64,000 nucleotides of DNA from Epiperipatus broadwayi (Eukaryota; Onychophora; Udeonychophora; Euonychophora; Peripatidae): the NCBI GenBank assembly GCA_028023455.1, contig JAQFVV010012535.1, positions 1,304,001 through 1,368,000 on the forward strand, read 5' to 3'. The translations under genes and the position numbers were made by a program. The notes under the pieces were generated by a model. It was not told where the DNA came from, did not search any database, and saw only the letters and a list, made by a program, of their open reading frames with translations. Below are positions 35,492 to 48,615 of this stretch, piece after piece (position 1 is the first letter of the stretch; each line of letters opens with the position of its first letter).

Positions 35492-38400
35492 AACACCATC
35501 ATCACAAACCTTCAGAAAAACAGCTGAAACCTCATTATCAGATAATTATCTAATCTAGTAAATAATACTTTCATTGTTTCTTTATGGGAAGTTATCAAGA
35601 TTTTTGTACTGAAATGAACTATTTGAAAACTGTTTTGCCTATATGTGTGTGTGTGTGTGTGTGAAACAAATTGAATTGATATCAAATCCTCAAAGCATTG
35701 TCTATATCATTTTTATATTTTTCCAGCATATAGCAACAGATACAATATAAAAATAAAATAGATGGCATTTCAAAGATTAGATATCACAATTTACAGTATT
35801 TGTTTATTATTTATATGTAGATACAAATTTCTATTTATCTTTCATAGTTGTTTAATTTCTGCCTTCCTTTTTAAGTTGTAAATGACAAACACTGATTATT
35901 AATCCTGGGATTTCAAAAATAAAAGTTTTTTTTTTATAAATTCATACAAGTTTTTATTTATTGTCATTAAATAAAAAATGTGTATCTTAATTGTTGAAAA
36001 ATAAGTTTGTTGATTCTAATCTTTTGACAGTTTTGATCAAACAATAAGAAAAACCTTATTAATTAATTAATATTTGTAAGCCATTACAAAACAATTATGA
36101 TATTATAAAATGTATAGTCATCACATAATATTAGTGATGGATTAATTTGTTGTCTAAAAACATAAAAGTCAACTATGATTGGCTTTTTGAATGCGGGATG
36201 CTAATCTATGTGAAATTACTAATAGCAAAAGAGTTCATTATAATCAGAAAGTAAATGCAAATTTGTCTCTCATTTTTAAATTGCTTTTAACCATACTTTT
36301 TAAGCAACATCATAAGAAATGCATTATGTATTTTAATCAGTGTGTTTTTCATAAATATTTGATTAAAAACAAATCATAGTTTTTCTTCTTTCATTATACC
36401 CTACATTAATATCCACTGTTTCAAATACACACTATCCAAAAAAAATTATATAAAAACAATAAAATTCATAAATTTTTTGATACAGCATTATCTACTTTTC
36501 AATCTCAGGCACCATATGATATCGTATTTATTAATAATGTTTTTTTTTGGGGAGGTTACATTGAAAATAACAAAAGAACTAGAGAGCTGGAATCTGCTGA
36601 CAATAAGATTTCTACTTTGTTTTCATTGGGGGGGGGGGGATTATTTAAGAAAAAAGGTTATCATCCAGAGTATATTTCGCTCTTCATTTTATTTTTAAAA
36701 AATAAAGATATGCTTCAGTAAATTTGTCATTATTTTTGTTTTTGAATAATTGTTAATAAGTGTATATATGTATAGTAAATATATTAGTTTGTATATATAT
36801 CAATGTATAGTAAATATACATAAAAATGTGCACTCTCAGTTCATTGTTAATAATGACAATATTATTTTATTTTTTTGTTTATATTATAATCTTAATTTAT
36901 ATATGCATAATATACACATAGAAAAGCATCTGCATTATATGTGTGTGTGTTGAAAAGAGCTGTAGATGTGCACTTAAGTAAACAATACATATTCAGTTGT
37001 AATCAAAATTTATCAACAAAATAGAGTGCAAAACATGACTCCTATATGTATTTTTCTCCAGAACAATACCATAATCTGATGACTTCAAATTTTATTATAA
37101 GTTTTTTATTCTTTATGAATTTTGAATTTGAAATTTAATAACTATAATAATATATGTTAGATGGAAAACAATGGATCACTAATATTGATAAGAAATTACT
37201 TATTGTCTGACTAAAGAGCTTTTTAGTAAAGACATTTGGAGTCATCAATATTTATTTAACATCATTTTAATTTATTACTATTTTAAAATAATAACAATAT
37301 CTTGATATTTCTTAATATTTTCTAATGCTTTTAGAGTTAATTTAAATTATAAAGTGATATATTCTTTAATTATCTGTTAGAAAGAATTTTTTTGTTTTTA
37401 AAAAAGATATTATATATAAAACTTATTAAAAATTGATCTGAATTTTACACATGTACTAGATGGATGATTTATAGTCATGATTAAATATCTTCTAAATTCT
37501 TGTTATCTTTACACACTAAATTTTCTAGCTTTTTTTCTGCTGCAGTGTATTATTAATTTTTGAAAATTGCTTAAGCTAATTCTTAATGTAATTTCTATGT
37601 TTTGGTGGAATTTTTCATCTCTATGCATGCAATTTCATTCAAAATTACACTACATTTACATATTATCATATACATTTTCAAAAAACAAAATTCATCAATA
37701 AGAGAGAAATGGTTTTTTTAAATTTAAAAATAATTTCTTAGTAAATTCTATATATATATATAATTAATCCTAACAATTTTTTTTATTTAAAATAGTAATT
37801 GAGTTCTGTTATTTTAAACAAAGAAAATTCTTAATTAGTCACATTTGTAATTTATTAAATAAAATATTTTGATATTTATTCAGTACTACTAATAAGTAAA
37901 TAATAAATTTGCTAAATGGTGGAGGGTTTAAATATTGTTTCATCCTTGTTATATCTAGAAACTAAAGAATAGCTCCTATCTAAAAATTATTGAATGATTA
38001 ATTGGAATAGCTAGCTATATGATGACTACCTGAAAAAAATTCCCAATCCTACTGGAAAAATTTTGAGACCAAATTATAGGCATGGCAAGTGGATGTACTA
38101 TTGTTGTGCTATAATGTTAATAAAATTAACAACTAATAACCAGGCATCTAACATAAATTTAAATGTTAAATACAGAGTCAATAATAGACAAAGAAATTAT
38201 GTGTGTGTGCAAAACAAAATGATTTAAGGTATGTGGATATTTTTTTAAGATAAAAGAGAGATATTTTAGATAGGGTAATGATAATTTTGTATTGCTAATG
38301 TTTTATTAATATTTTGCTTTTCTATATAAAGATAAAGATAATTTTATTTGAATTTTTATCAAACTATTCATAAAATATTTGTGATATGTAGTAAATTAAA

Positions 38401-41262
38401 TGTATTATATTCTAGAACTATAATGAAGATTATAATAATGATTGGCTAAAATGTCAACACCAGGTTAATTTTAAAATGCCTGAAATAAAGCCTAATTATA
38501 TGTAAAATGAAATAACAATAGATATTAAAAAAGAAAGTTATTTTATTGTTTAGGAAGATAAATTCATTTCACAAATAGAAATTATATATACAACTTTGAA
38601 GTAATATTAAATTTATTAGATTTATGGTTTTTTTATTCATATTCTAAGAAATATTTAAATTTTATTTGCTATTTGAAATAATGGACAATTTCTATTATTT
38701 GATTTTAGTATGGTTTATGATAGTGATGCAATATTAATGTAAAGACTGAAAAGTGAATAAAATAAAAAGTAGAAAGAACCCAGTAATTGATAAGATAAGT
38801 AAAAGAAAGGAATAGATATGAATATAAGAAAATGAATAAGAGATACAAAGGGCTTAGTGATAATGAAACTTTTTAAAGCAGCTATTTTTTCCAGTATTTG
38901 ATATCTCTAAATAAAACATTCTAGTCTTTGGTTTGTTTGTTTCTGTTTTGTAAATTATCTCTTTGCAATTTATTTGATTCCAACTCCTAAAGTCATAATT
39001 ATACTTTGTGGTGAAATTAAATTCTATTAGAAATGAACACATTTAATTAAATATAGAGAAAAAATTATTGGAAAACTCCAATGACACCTTAAACAGAAAG
39101 CATATGACTCACAAATACAATTTACTTTCTATTATATTTCTTGTGGATAATTATTCAATAGTAATCATGAAAAATCAAGTCATGTTTAAAAAACAATAAG
39201 GAAATTGTACTTTATAAAGAAGTTGTTTTTCATATGGAATCATTTCAAAATAACTTCATACCATAAACTATCAGTTTAGAGCTCTATTATAAACTTTGTG
39301 CACTACTCACAAGAAGAGCTTTTCTTCAGAACATTTAACAAAAATTGTGATCATATGCTAGCTTTCACTGCCTTTGTTGAAGCAGGATTTCAGTCAAATT
39401 TAAAAACAATGATTTCCTTCACAGCCTCTTCTCTCTGACATTTGAATCCTTGTGAAAGAAAAAAACCACTCTCCCCCCACAAAACCCGATTACTATAAAC
39501 ATAAATACTATCCAATCTAAGGTGCATTACTGTAGATCAGGCATGAGCAATTTTTTTAAAACTATGAATTCTCAAGATATTGCTTGTCATAAATGAGCTA
39601 TACCACAAAGAAATTTTATATATATTCCAAAATAAATTATTTCTATAGAAAATTATAAGTTTTATATAACAAAAAATTGAAATTATGAATTTTAAAGATA
39701 GGATGAATGAACAGATGAATACAATATATATATAATTGTAATAAAAAATTATATGGATATAATCATGTATTAGGTAAGCGATACAGAAAGTGGTAAAAGA
39801 TTAATTGTGGGCTGCAGGTTGACTGCCTGCTCTAGATTATAGTCTCATATATAAGGAACATTTTATAGCCAAATTGGTTACAAAATATTGTTAATTAAAA
39901 ATCTTGTAAGGATATAATAATAATCATTAAAAATAACTTCATTTATCTTAGTAAATAAAACTGCAGAAATTTGTGCCTCTATTTAAAGAGATAACTCACT
40001 TATTTAAGCTAATGAGGATTATCACAGGGCTCCTAAGATCTATATTAACTTTATAGTCTTAAGCACATTATCATTATCTGATTTAAAGCCAATGTCCTTA
40101 GAAAAAGTCTAAAAATAACATCATTTTACATATCCCTTTTCATAAATACTCGACTTGAATCTCAAAAACTTTTGTAGCATATTGGGGGAGGGGGGGGGGA
40201 TCTGGCAACATAACTTTAGGAAGTAAGAAAAATCTGATTTTCAAAATAAACATTTTATAGGAGCTGGATATTGCACTGCTCAAACTGTTGTATATGTAAA
40301 CAACAGCTGTGAAGCATTGTTTGTAAGCTATTCTGCAAAGCAACTTCATAAAATATAAATGACCCAATCAAATCTGAAAAATATCCATCATACACAATAT
40401 TGATTTAATCATTTATTTTGCTTGCATTGCACCATGATAAATTAATGTACATCTAATGTGTTTAATGATCTTTTTTTAAAAAGATAATCCTTAATTTATC
40501 TCTATTTTGCTTAAATATATATTTTAATATTTAAAAAATGTGTTGTTGATTCATGAGTATGTTGAGTTCTCAGCCTGAAGGTGGATAAAATAACTGATGA
40601 TAATGCAATTGTTTGCCACTCAATATAATTTATTTTAGCAACTCAATGTTATACACTTTAATGGGATTTTACATCATCAAGATGCACTTTAGTCAGGACT
40701 GGCAGAAGGCAATAAGTAAGGTATGATGGCACTAATACAAAAGGGGCAAGAAAATGGTGCAGAATTAAAAATACATTTTTGTTACATTAATTAACATGAC
40801 TTGATTCATTATTTCTACAAAATAAGGAAATATAAACATATTCAAATGAGCAATCACTTCTTGAAATACGATTTGGCAATTATAATTTTATATGGTTTGA
40901 TTTTCTCTTATGATATCAGTTATATCTTCTTATACTCACTTTACACAATCCATATTTAACATCACATGATACGAAAATGGAACCGTCTGTTTTACTATCC
41001 ATATCATTATATAAATATTGTGATGGTTATTTGGTATCTCTAAAATAATAAATATAACTTCAAAATTTTTATTGACTTACTATAAAAATAATATTTTAAA
41101 TTTACTGTATCAAGCAAAATTTAAAAAAAAAGCAATATGTCCTCATATTTTTGTAGCATTTGAAATTCTTGTAACAATTTTGGAAACATTGGGGTTTTTT
41201 ACTTAGTTTTAAAATGGTACAAAGATAACTTTAAAAAGGAAAAAATAGATGGCAATACACTA
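35492..41262. other. Intergenic AT-rich stretch
   Basis: A (TG)n tract lies at 35643-35663, poly-G runs at about 36628-36638 and 40184-40199, and TG repeats near 36940. No gene or element is recognised; the short ORFs here look like chance. Confidence 0.4.
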
Positions 41263-41400
41263 ATATACATAATATTGAGAGCTGGTGACATGGGCCAACT
41301 GATGAGTGCTGGTTCAACATGAAATGCATCTTGGGGTCATTTGTCTTTTATTATATCTATATAAAGAATAAAAAAAGAAATGGAGATTATTAAAATATAT
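41263..41400 (+). mobile_element. Family B-type unit with hammerhead
   Basis: A short unit around the ribozyme at 41286-41339, followed by TTTGTCTTTTATTATATCTA, which is shared with the hairpin at 7.6-7.8 kb. Boundaries are approximate; no target duplication was found. Confidence 0.55.
41286..41339 (+). ncRNA. Hammerhead ribozyme motif, core intact
   Basis: TGAC (41286-41289) and CCAA (41295-41298) pair with TTGG (41331-41334) and GTCA (41336-41339) as a two-part stem I with an internal loop. The core is CTGATGA (41299-41305) and GAAA (41321-41324). Stem II (TGCT/AACA with a G-T neighbour) is weak. ATG/CAT forms stem III and the cleavage site would follow C41330. Hand-folded. Confidence 0.6.
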
Positions 41401-42382
41401 ACATGTAGATAAATTACTAAAATAGTATCAGTAAAGCAATATTTATATTAGGGTATACATAATGGTAAAATTATTTAAAGTAGTGACATAAACTTTTAAT
41501 GCAATAATTAAATGTGAATGTGCATGTATATTTAAATATAAAGGAATATTATTTTAAAATATTTAGATAACTTATTTAAATTTGAAATAAAATCTTAATT
41601 ATGAGAAGGGTAAATAAAATAATCATTTTATCAGTAATATAAAAATTTTGTTCTAACATTGTGATTTGTATATTTAATTTTATTAAAGTATAATATTTTA
41701 TTTACATATGTTTTAAAATATAATGTGCATATCTACTGTACTAATGAATAAATAAAACATTGAAAAATAATCATGATAAAATGAAATTTAAAGATGTTTT
41801 TGAAATGGAAAATTATAAGCTATTTTGCATATGCTAATACTTCAAAAGTTGTTTGCTGCTATATTTTAAAGCAAATATTTTAAAAATTGGTACACACTTG
41901 CATTTAGAATATTTGTTTTAACTCAGTTTTAAAAATTAATTGGATTACTCTTTGCCAATAATTTTCTTAGAAATGCTAGCAAATTTTACTTCTCAAGAAA
42001 TTACTAATTATCCACCTCATACTTATACAAATGAAGAAAAACAACATTGTTATTTTCTCAGTTTAAACTACATAAATGGACTGATTCAAAAAATAAAATT
42101 TTATCATCATTTGTTGTTCTACCAGACCTAATTCTTTTCTGTCCTTCCTGATTGTATAATTAAAGTGCCAAAGGTTTTCAATCATTTTATTAAAAAAAAA
42201 AAACATTCTAAATGATTTCACCAAGATAAACAATTGGAATTCCTAAAGACTAAGTGAATTTTAGGTTTTAAAGGATATTTGTTTTTATTTATTATTATAT
42301 ATAGTTGCTTTATTGAAATAAAGTTCTCACAAGAGGAAAGCTCAAGTAAAAAAAGGTGGTTCTATAGGTAATGTAATTTAAA

Positions 42383-42515
42383 CCTTTAAACATCACATGA
42401 CCACTATCTTCCATGCTTGCTCATAACTGTTGTTAAAATAGGCAAAACTATCCATACAGTAGTAGTACTCAAAGCTTTGAGTGGCACTACTGTATGGAGA
42501 GAGTTTTGCATATTT
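42383..42515. mobile_element. Family C mini-hairpin with 14-bp target duplication
   Basis: taatgtaatttaaa at 42369-42382 and 42516-42529 flanks a 133-bp insert starting CCTTTAAACATCACATGACC. Its centre is a fold-back: GCAAAACTATCCATACAGTA and its complement ending GAGAGAGTTTTGC. The hammerhead segment is absent. Confidence 0.8.
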
Positions 42516-42529
42516 TAATGTAATTTAAA

Positions 42530-43890
42530 TTATATATGTCATTATAATTTCAGTATCATAACTTAATACATGTGTAATTTGTTTTGATGAGAGAGGTTGT
42601 TAATTAATATTAATTATATTTATCTTTAATTTAAATATAATACTTTATATGTTTTATTGGTCTTTAAAATTGTCTACGATGTTACTATTAGAGGTCATAA
42701 CATATCTAAAGAGTAAGTGTAAATGATTATATAGTTTGAAATATTTTATAATAATTACCCATTTTATTTATCAATATAGGTATGTCAAAGACTATGAAGA
42801 TTTATATAATTAATTACTTTTATGGTAATAAGACTAACTTATAAATAAGACTGTTTAGTAGATGAAAGCTTTTACTAATATGTGATATAATATTTTATGA
42901 CTAATTAGATTAGTGTACCGTTACTATTTATTTTGTAATCTTTTATTGATAAATGTTAGCTTAGATAAGCATCTTATGCAATAAAAATTTATTTTCAAAT
43001 GAAATACTTCAATTCAAAAATCCATTTGATGTTCTAACTTATATTCATGAAAATGTTTTGACTGTTTCATTCTCAAATTTAAGCATATCATTAAGAATAT
43101 TACTAACTCTTTCTAAAGTGTAGCTAGTAGAGAGAGATCATTTTCAAAGTTAAAAATTATAAAAAGATCAGCTGATAAATTTACCAGTGATAACTATAGA
43201 GAACAACATATGCAATACTCTTAATGTTGTATGTTGATATTGTATCTAAATTTAGTTTTATAAAAGCCTTGAAAGTAAATCTTGTTATCTTTAATGAAAC
43301 ATTAAAATGTATATAAAGTCATGCAGAATTTGTTTCATTCTTTTGAAGGGGAGAGGGCAATAACTGTTTTGCATAAGGGCGCTGATGACCCTTCCTTCGG
43401 CCCTGAATTTTTCCATAAAATTTTAAGCCTATTAACATTTTTTAATTTCTAACAAAAATAATTTACTATAATATTATTAAGTGAAACTACCTAAATAAAA
43501 TAATTTCGTAATATTATAGTTTAAAGCATGGTAAATTTAAAACTGCACTTCACTATTAAAAACTATCTAACTTGTTGGTTCAGAATTTTATTTGCATTAT
43601 GATTTAACATTGTCTTATTCACTGTGCATTTTAACCAGTATCATTGTATTCCAATCAGTAATTTCTGTCTTTAATATAATTAATGACCGTTTTTTTTCTT
43701 AACCTCTTTTACATAAAATTTTAAAAATATTTAATAATAACAAGTCAGATGTCACATGACTTATATATAGCTTGCACTTACAAATATGTAAAATTAAGAG
43801 CGTGCTAATAGCTCTAAACAAGCTTTTCTTTTTTTTTTTATTTATGATAAATGCTACTACAAGAGAAGACATTCAAATCATTTTTATCTT
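42530..43890. other. Intergenic AT-rich stretch
   Basis: Nothing recognised. A slightly GC-richer spot at 43345-43410 (GAAGGGGAGAGGGCAATAAC, then GGCCCTGAATTTTTCC) could be an old transposon end. Confidence 0.35.
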
Positions 43891-43896
43891 GGATTG

Positions 43897-43950
43897 TCCC
43901 CATCCCCAGACCGGTTTCGACCTATGGGTCTCTTCAGTGAGGCGTTGGGA
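43897..43950 (-). ncRNA. Hammerhead ribozyme motif, canonical core
   Basis: Minus strand, 5' to 3': TCCC and CCTCA (stem I), CTGAAGA core, GACC-CATA-GGTC perfect stem II, GAAA core, CCGG forming a loop-less stem III, UC with cleavage before TGGGG, then TGGGGA...GGGGA closing stem I. Every core position fits a type I hammerhead, with the standard G-C pair beside the core. The minimal palindromic stem III is the form known from Penelope-like elements, where dimers are the active state. Confidence 0.8.
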
Positions 43951-45499
43951 CATTAGATTTAAAAAACCAACTCAAGCAAAGCATTTATCTAAAAGTTAAT
44001 TGTTAGAAGATCTGAAACTTTTAGACATCTACATGTCTTTAAAGTCAGCTCTCCAACTGAAAAAATCATATGGGCCTGAACTTAATTCAGATACTCCATA
44101 TATTAGTAGGCTTAGCCATTTAATTTAGCCAAAGCCACAACAGCAAAATTTTAAATTAAATGTTGACAAATTTTTAATATTTTAATTATTCTGTTATGTA
44201 TGTGCGTTTATGTTAAAATACATACACATATAAAGTTAGAAAAAAATAGCTATATAAAATTTATTGAAAAATAATTTTAAAAAAATTTATGAAATCAGTA
44301 ACCACAGTCTTAAACAAGGTTTAGTTCTTCAATATTTTTACTTCTTAACTGGTTTCAATAAGTAAGAATATTTTAATTAGAATTAGTATAATATTTTTGT
44401 AATTAGTTTTTCTAATTCATTCAGTCTGTTTCTGATACTGAAATCGGATGAGGCTTTATCACAAAAATTTGAATTAAAAAAATCTCATTGCTTGGGAGTC
44501 ATGTGATCTTCGAGTACCAGGAAGTGACAATTGAGTTTTGATCAGAGATTTCATTTCTTTAATTCATTAATTTATATCATTTGGCTAAGCAGGAAAAGGT
44601 TTTTTTTTCTTTCACATCACTAGTTTAAGAGGGTTTTTTTTAACAATGAATCCGTAAACAAATTAACATCTATATTATTTATAAATGAATTTAATAAAAA
44701 AACATTGTCTATTTTAAATTCTATATTAATGTTTCAATTTATTTAAGTTTTAATTAAAAGATATCAAATTTTTAAAAAAATGCAATCAAATTTTTTTACG
44801 TTTACGAAATGTGTAATAGCTGAAATATGAGTTATATAATTTGTGTTAACATTAATTCAATCTGCTGAAAAATAATCATAATAAATCTTGCTGTTAATAA
44901 ACTGACAACTAATTTATATAATATACACATATAAATGTAAGCTTTTTTAAAAAGCAAAAAATTATTAGGTAATAGCCAGTTGATAATTCAACAATACTCA
45001 TTTTACTCCCTCGTCTTTTTCATTATAAACCTAAGCATGACTAAAAAAGAAAACCACGCTTATACTTAGATAAACAATAACACTTTACATATTTAGATAC
45101 TGACTATAAATCAAATTTTATTATGTTGTATATATTCTAAGTATCAACAATCATAATAGCTTGAGAGATAACACCTTGATGACAATTGGGCACAATACAA
45201 TAATTCCATTCAATTGATCAGATTTTTTTTTTTACTTTATTCAAATGCGAATCGATCCATGGAAAGTTTAATTCTATTACTATGCTACTAAAATTCACAG
45301 ACCATTTTAATACATTTCAAAAGAAATAGTAAATGTTTATTAATTAATTTCCTTGTTTGTTTTTATATCTGGAATTTATTTTTAAAAACTTTTTGTCACA
45401 AATTTGATTTTAGAAATAATATAACTGATAAAAAAATAGAAACAGTGCCCACATCAGGATTACACCAATAAAATAGCATATGACTTCAGTTTAATTGCT
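43951..45499. other. Intergenic AT-rich stretch
   Basis: No gene or element recognised apart from the ribozyme unit at its left edge; that unit's boundaries could not be fixed. Confidence 0.35.
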
Positions 45500-46030
45500 G
45501 CTGTTATAATAATATACCTTTTCACCTTCTTTAGAAAGCAATGATAGTTTCCAGATGACAATGGTTAATAAATTCCTATCCTATGCTTTTCTATTCAAAA
45601 TCCACAGATTAGCTTATAGCTTTCATTAGTGAGAAGCTTTAGATCTTGGAGCAGTGCAACTAGACTTTAGGATCTGATACATCTCTCCAGATTCTATCAT
45701 TTACCTTCGTGTTATATTATCATACTATTAGCTCAAACTGAAAAACATGTAAAAATTGGTTTAGATTTAAAACTTTTATATGTTTGTCAGTTTGAGCTAA
45801 TAGCTTGATAGTAACTGGAGGGATGGTGCACTAGATGCTGAGGAGCCAATTGCTCTGTTCCAAGATCCAAAGCTCCTCACTGATGAAAGTCATAAGCTTG
45901 AAACTAGTCTGGGGATTTTGAATATGAAAACATAGAATAGGGATTTATTAAACAGTCATTTGCCAATTATCATTGTTTTCTAAAGCTTACTGTCAATAGC
46001 ATAAAGAAGATGAAAAGGTATGTTGCTATG
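45500..46030. mobile_element. Family C inverted pair (head-to-head copies)
   Basis: A minus-oriented copy (45500-45740) and a plus-oriented copy (45780-46030) mirror each other: TACCTTTTCACCTTCTTTA near 45517 matches the complement near 46004-46022, and TATTAGCTCAAACTGA near 45726 matches TCAGTTTGAGCTAATA near 45788. The right copy keeps a hammerhead core; the left has CTAATGA (about 45600-45650). Arms are visibly diverged, so this pair is older than that at 63.2-64.0 kb. Confidence 0.75.
45868..45920 (+). ncRNA. Hammerhead ribozyme motif, family C
   Basis: CAAA and TCCTCA (45868-45879) pair with TGGGGA and TTTG (45910-45920) as stem I. Core CTGATGA (45880-45886) and GAAA (45900-45903). Stem II AAGT-cataa-GCTT (45887-45899) is continuous with the core. 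C-TA-G is the tiny stem III and the cleavage site follows C45909. All core residues are present. Confidence 0.7.
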
Positions 46031-47100
46031 TCAGAATTATTATTTCATGGATATTTTAATTAAGTATGTATTTTATTTGAAATGTATATATATAATTATT
46101 GTATGTACTGTTTATTGATTTATGTTTGTGCATTTTATATTAAATAAAAAGTTTTACTTATGTAAATCCTAACTTATGCCAAAATAATGTTGGTAGTTGC
46201 TAAACTATAATAATTAATGGTATTTTATTTTCATAATAAAGTAATAATAATTTTAAAAGTATCCATTTACAAGCATTGAGAAATATAGGTTCAGGCATTA
46301 TTAATTGAGTTGTAATTTTTATCTTCATTTTCTATTTTATCTTCCAATTATGTAAGAATAGATAGATACTCATATAAAGTGCCTAATTAGGTTGGCTATT
46401 TTTTTTAAAAAAATTGAAGCTAATGGAAATTTTTTGGTTTTACTTAGGATTTGAACCTTATCAGATTATGAATTTGACAGGATAATAAGCTTGTACTTTT
46501 TTTAAAAAAAATATATTAGAAAGTTGTATTAGATATACAGTATAAGTATTATTTTTCTCTCCTATAAATCAGCATTAACTTATAATAAACATTATTAAAA
46601 TAGTAGTTATGATTAATCTCTATAAATAGGTAAATGATAAGTTGATATCTGATTGCAAATGTATTATAATTTTGCTGAGAACAATAACATTATTTTTTTT
46701 CAAAGTTCAAATCAATTGTTTTTCCTATTAAAAATTGGAAAATCTATTATGCTTTTTATCTAAAAATTTAAAGAATAAATCAAGGTCATTATAATTATAT
46801 CTTATCCTAACAAACATATTTCAATATTAATTCTTTTTTTTTTAAATAGCTACAAGTTTAAATCTATATATGTATATGATGAAAACAAGCACATTATTGT
46901 CCATTTGCTCATATCCCTCAATTTTTTTTTAATTACATATAAATTTCTTCATATTTTTTAGCACATGCCTAAAAAAATTATGTAAACGGAACTATTTTCT
47001 GTTAACATTGCTTTATATTTAACATTAAGTTTATTGCCTCTTCAATGTTTGCAATTTTTAAATTTTATTAAATAATGTCCATGTTTCAATTATTTGATAA
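46031..47100. other. Intergenic AT-rich stretch
   Basis: No gene or element recognised. Confidence 0.35.
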
Positions 47101-47109
47101 TCTTCTTCA

Positions 47110-47405
47110 AAGAAATTGATATATTATTAGATGTGATATGTTGGATTATTTCCATCATTTATGAGTGAATACTGAATGTATAGAAAATTTTAAACTTTCC
47201 AAATACATACAACTTGTTAGTAATAACACACAAATAGACAACACAGGTTAGTAATTACACAACGTTTTTATTATTCTTCACTCTTCTTCAGGTGTTGTTG
47301 GCTTATATGCACAGTGACAATATTTGCTTAGAAGTTGAACTTGCACCTTTAGATTCTTGAATATTGAATTTAAAGCAAACGCTCTAACCAACTGAGCTAT
47401 TCTGC
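47110..47405 (-). mobile_element. Family D: tRNA-like head plus hammerhead-like relic and tail
   Basis: Minus strand: a tRNA-like head starts near 47405 with GGCAGAATAGCTCAGTTGGT. It holds a perfect Pol III A box, TAGCTCAGTTGG, and a weak B box (AAGTTCAACT, near 47330-47340). About 50 bp on is CAACACCTGAAGAAGAGTG, a hammerhead-like core start with GTGT complementary to ACAC, then the tail shared with 35.1-35.5 kb. GAAA is lost, so the ribozyme is dead. The chance ORF through the head is not a gene. Confidence 0.6.
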
Positions 47406-47514
47406 CAAAGACAACATATAATAGAAATTTGATATATTTATATGTGAGGGTTGGTTCAAATCCTCTTGAGTTCTTCAATTTTTTTTTATGTGAACAACGC
47501 TAATTAGTTGTTTT

Positions 47515-47697
47515 TTAAATAATATTAATATTTTTCTTAAGAGTAAGATTAATTAGAGGCTTCCATACATTGTGTATTGCCACACTAGATTGACTTGTCA
47601 TATGATCAGCTTCCTTGAATTTTCTTCTAAGTATTTTTTCCTCTATCCAATATCTTTGTATTTTTCCAATAAAACATATGGTCATTAGTACATACAT
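47515..47697 (-). pseudogene. Possible Penelope C-terminal fragment
   Basis: The 60-residue open frame reads IGKIQRYWIEEKILRRKFKE, then ADHMTSQSSVAIHNVWKPLI. The pattern of a Trp/Tyr followed by R-K-KEA and I...W.PLIN resembles the end of the GIY-YIG part in Penelope proteins and the 32.5-kb relic. No catalytic motif is included, so this is tentative. Confidence 0.4.
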
Positions 47698-47699
47698 GA

Positions 47700-48233
47700 T
47701 CTGCTACTGTAGACACATCTGTTTTTTCTTTAAAGACTTTCATATTTTCCTAATGAATATATTATGAAATATTAATTGCTTATTTTCATAGCGTTTGACT
47801 TCCAGGATTTTTAATATGATATGTCATGACTTAAAATATAAATCAGCCAAATTAAGTTTGTTGGGTTTTTTATTTATATTTTCTTTAGTTTGTATCTTCC
47901 CCTAAGCAATTTCTTAAACATTAAAAATAGTTTGTTGGTAAGCTAGATTCCAGTTTTAATCTCCAATCAAGGAAATGAAAAGAAAAAAAAAAAAGATAGA
48001 TAAGATCTGCTGTGATTTGCCACTTTGGAATTTAAGTACCCCTGATTCTGTGAACAAATATAGTTAAAAATATTTTTTTTGATGTTATTATAAACACTTG
48101 TTAGAGAATTATTTTTAACTCATTTTATTATTTATGTTTTCAATTTATATATTATAGCTTAGTAATTAATATAGTTTATTGATGAATATTCATTGAAAAA
48201 AAATTGAAATAGAACTTTCGAGATATAATATCT
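47700..48233. other. Intergenic AT-rich stretch
   Basis: Nothing recognised. Confidence 0.35.
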
Positions 48234-48241
48234 TTGTAGAC

Positions 48242-48607
48242 CAGGAGTCCCCAACCTTTTTGCACTTAAGAGTACATTCTATAATACTGGCCAGGTGGCG
48301 GGCACCATTTATTTTTTCAATGTAAATTTATAGTTGGATATTGTTAATAATACACATAATGTACAAAAAAATATTTATTTCAAAAATAAAATTTTAACAA
48401 TAATTAATGTTTATATTTTTACGCTGCAAAAGTATAGTATGCCCTTCAATTTGATTACAATATAATACAATAATTTATAAGAAATTTTAAAAATTAAATG
48501 TATTTGTATCTGATAAATAATTTTTTATCATGTTCGATAGTGGCGGGCACACATAAAATGGTCTGCGGGCACCATGGTGCCCGCAGGCATAGGGTTGGGA
48601 ACCCCTG
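48242..48607. mobile_element. hAT-superfamily MITE with 8-bp target duplication
   Basis: Left end CAGGAGTCCCCAACCTTTTT and right end AGGGTTGGGAACCCCTG are imperfect inverted repeats of the hAT type (CAGGGGTCCCCAACC consensus). The flanks ttgtagac (48234-48241) and ctgtagac (48608-48615) match at 7 of 8 positions. The interior has GGCGGGCACC motifs repeated near both ends (subterminal repeats) and no ORF. Confidence 0.9.
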
Positions 48608-48615
48608 CTGTAGAC

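Noticed and set aside
43772-43999. 75-codon ORF ending QTGFDLWVSSVRRWDIRF
   Set aside because: The readable part is the hammerhead region read on the opposite strand. The open frame is a by-product of that conserved RNA motif.
47278-47478. 66-codon ORF with RIAQLVRAFAL
   Set aside because: This peptide is the familiar false translation of a tRNA-like sequence (AGCTCAGTTGGTTAGAGCG). The sequence is a tRNA-derived repeat head, not a protein gene.
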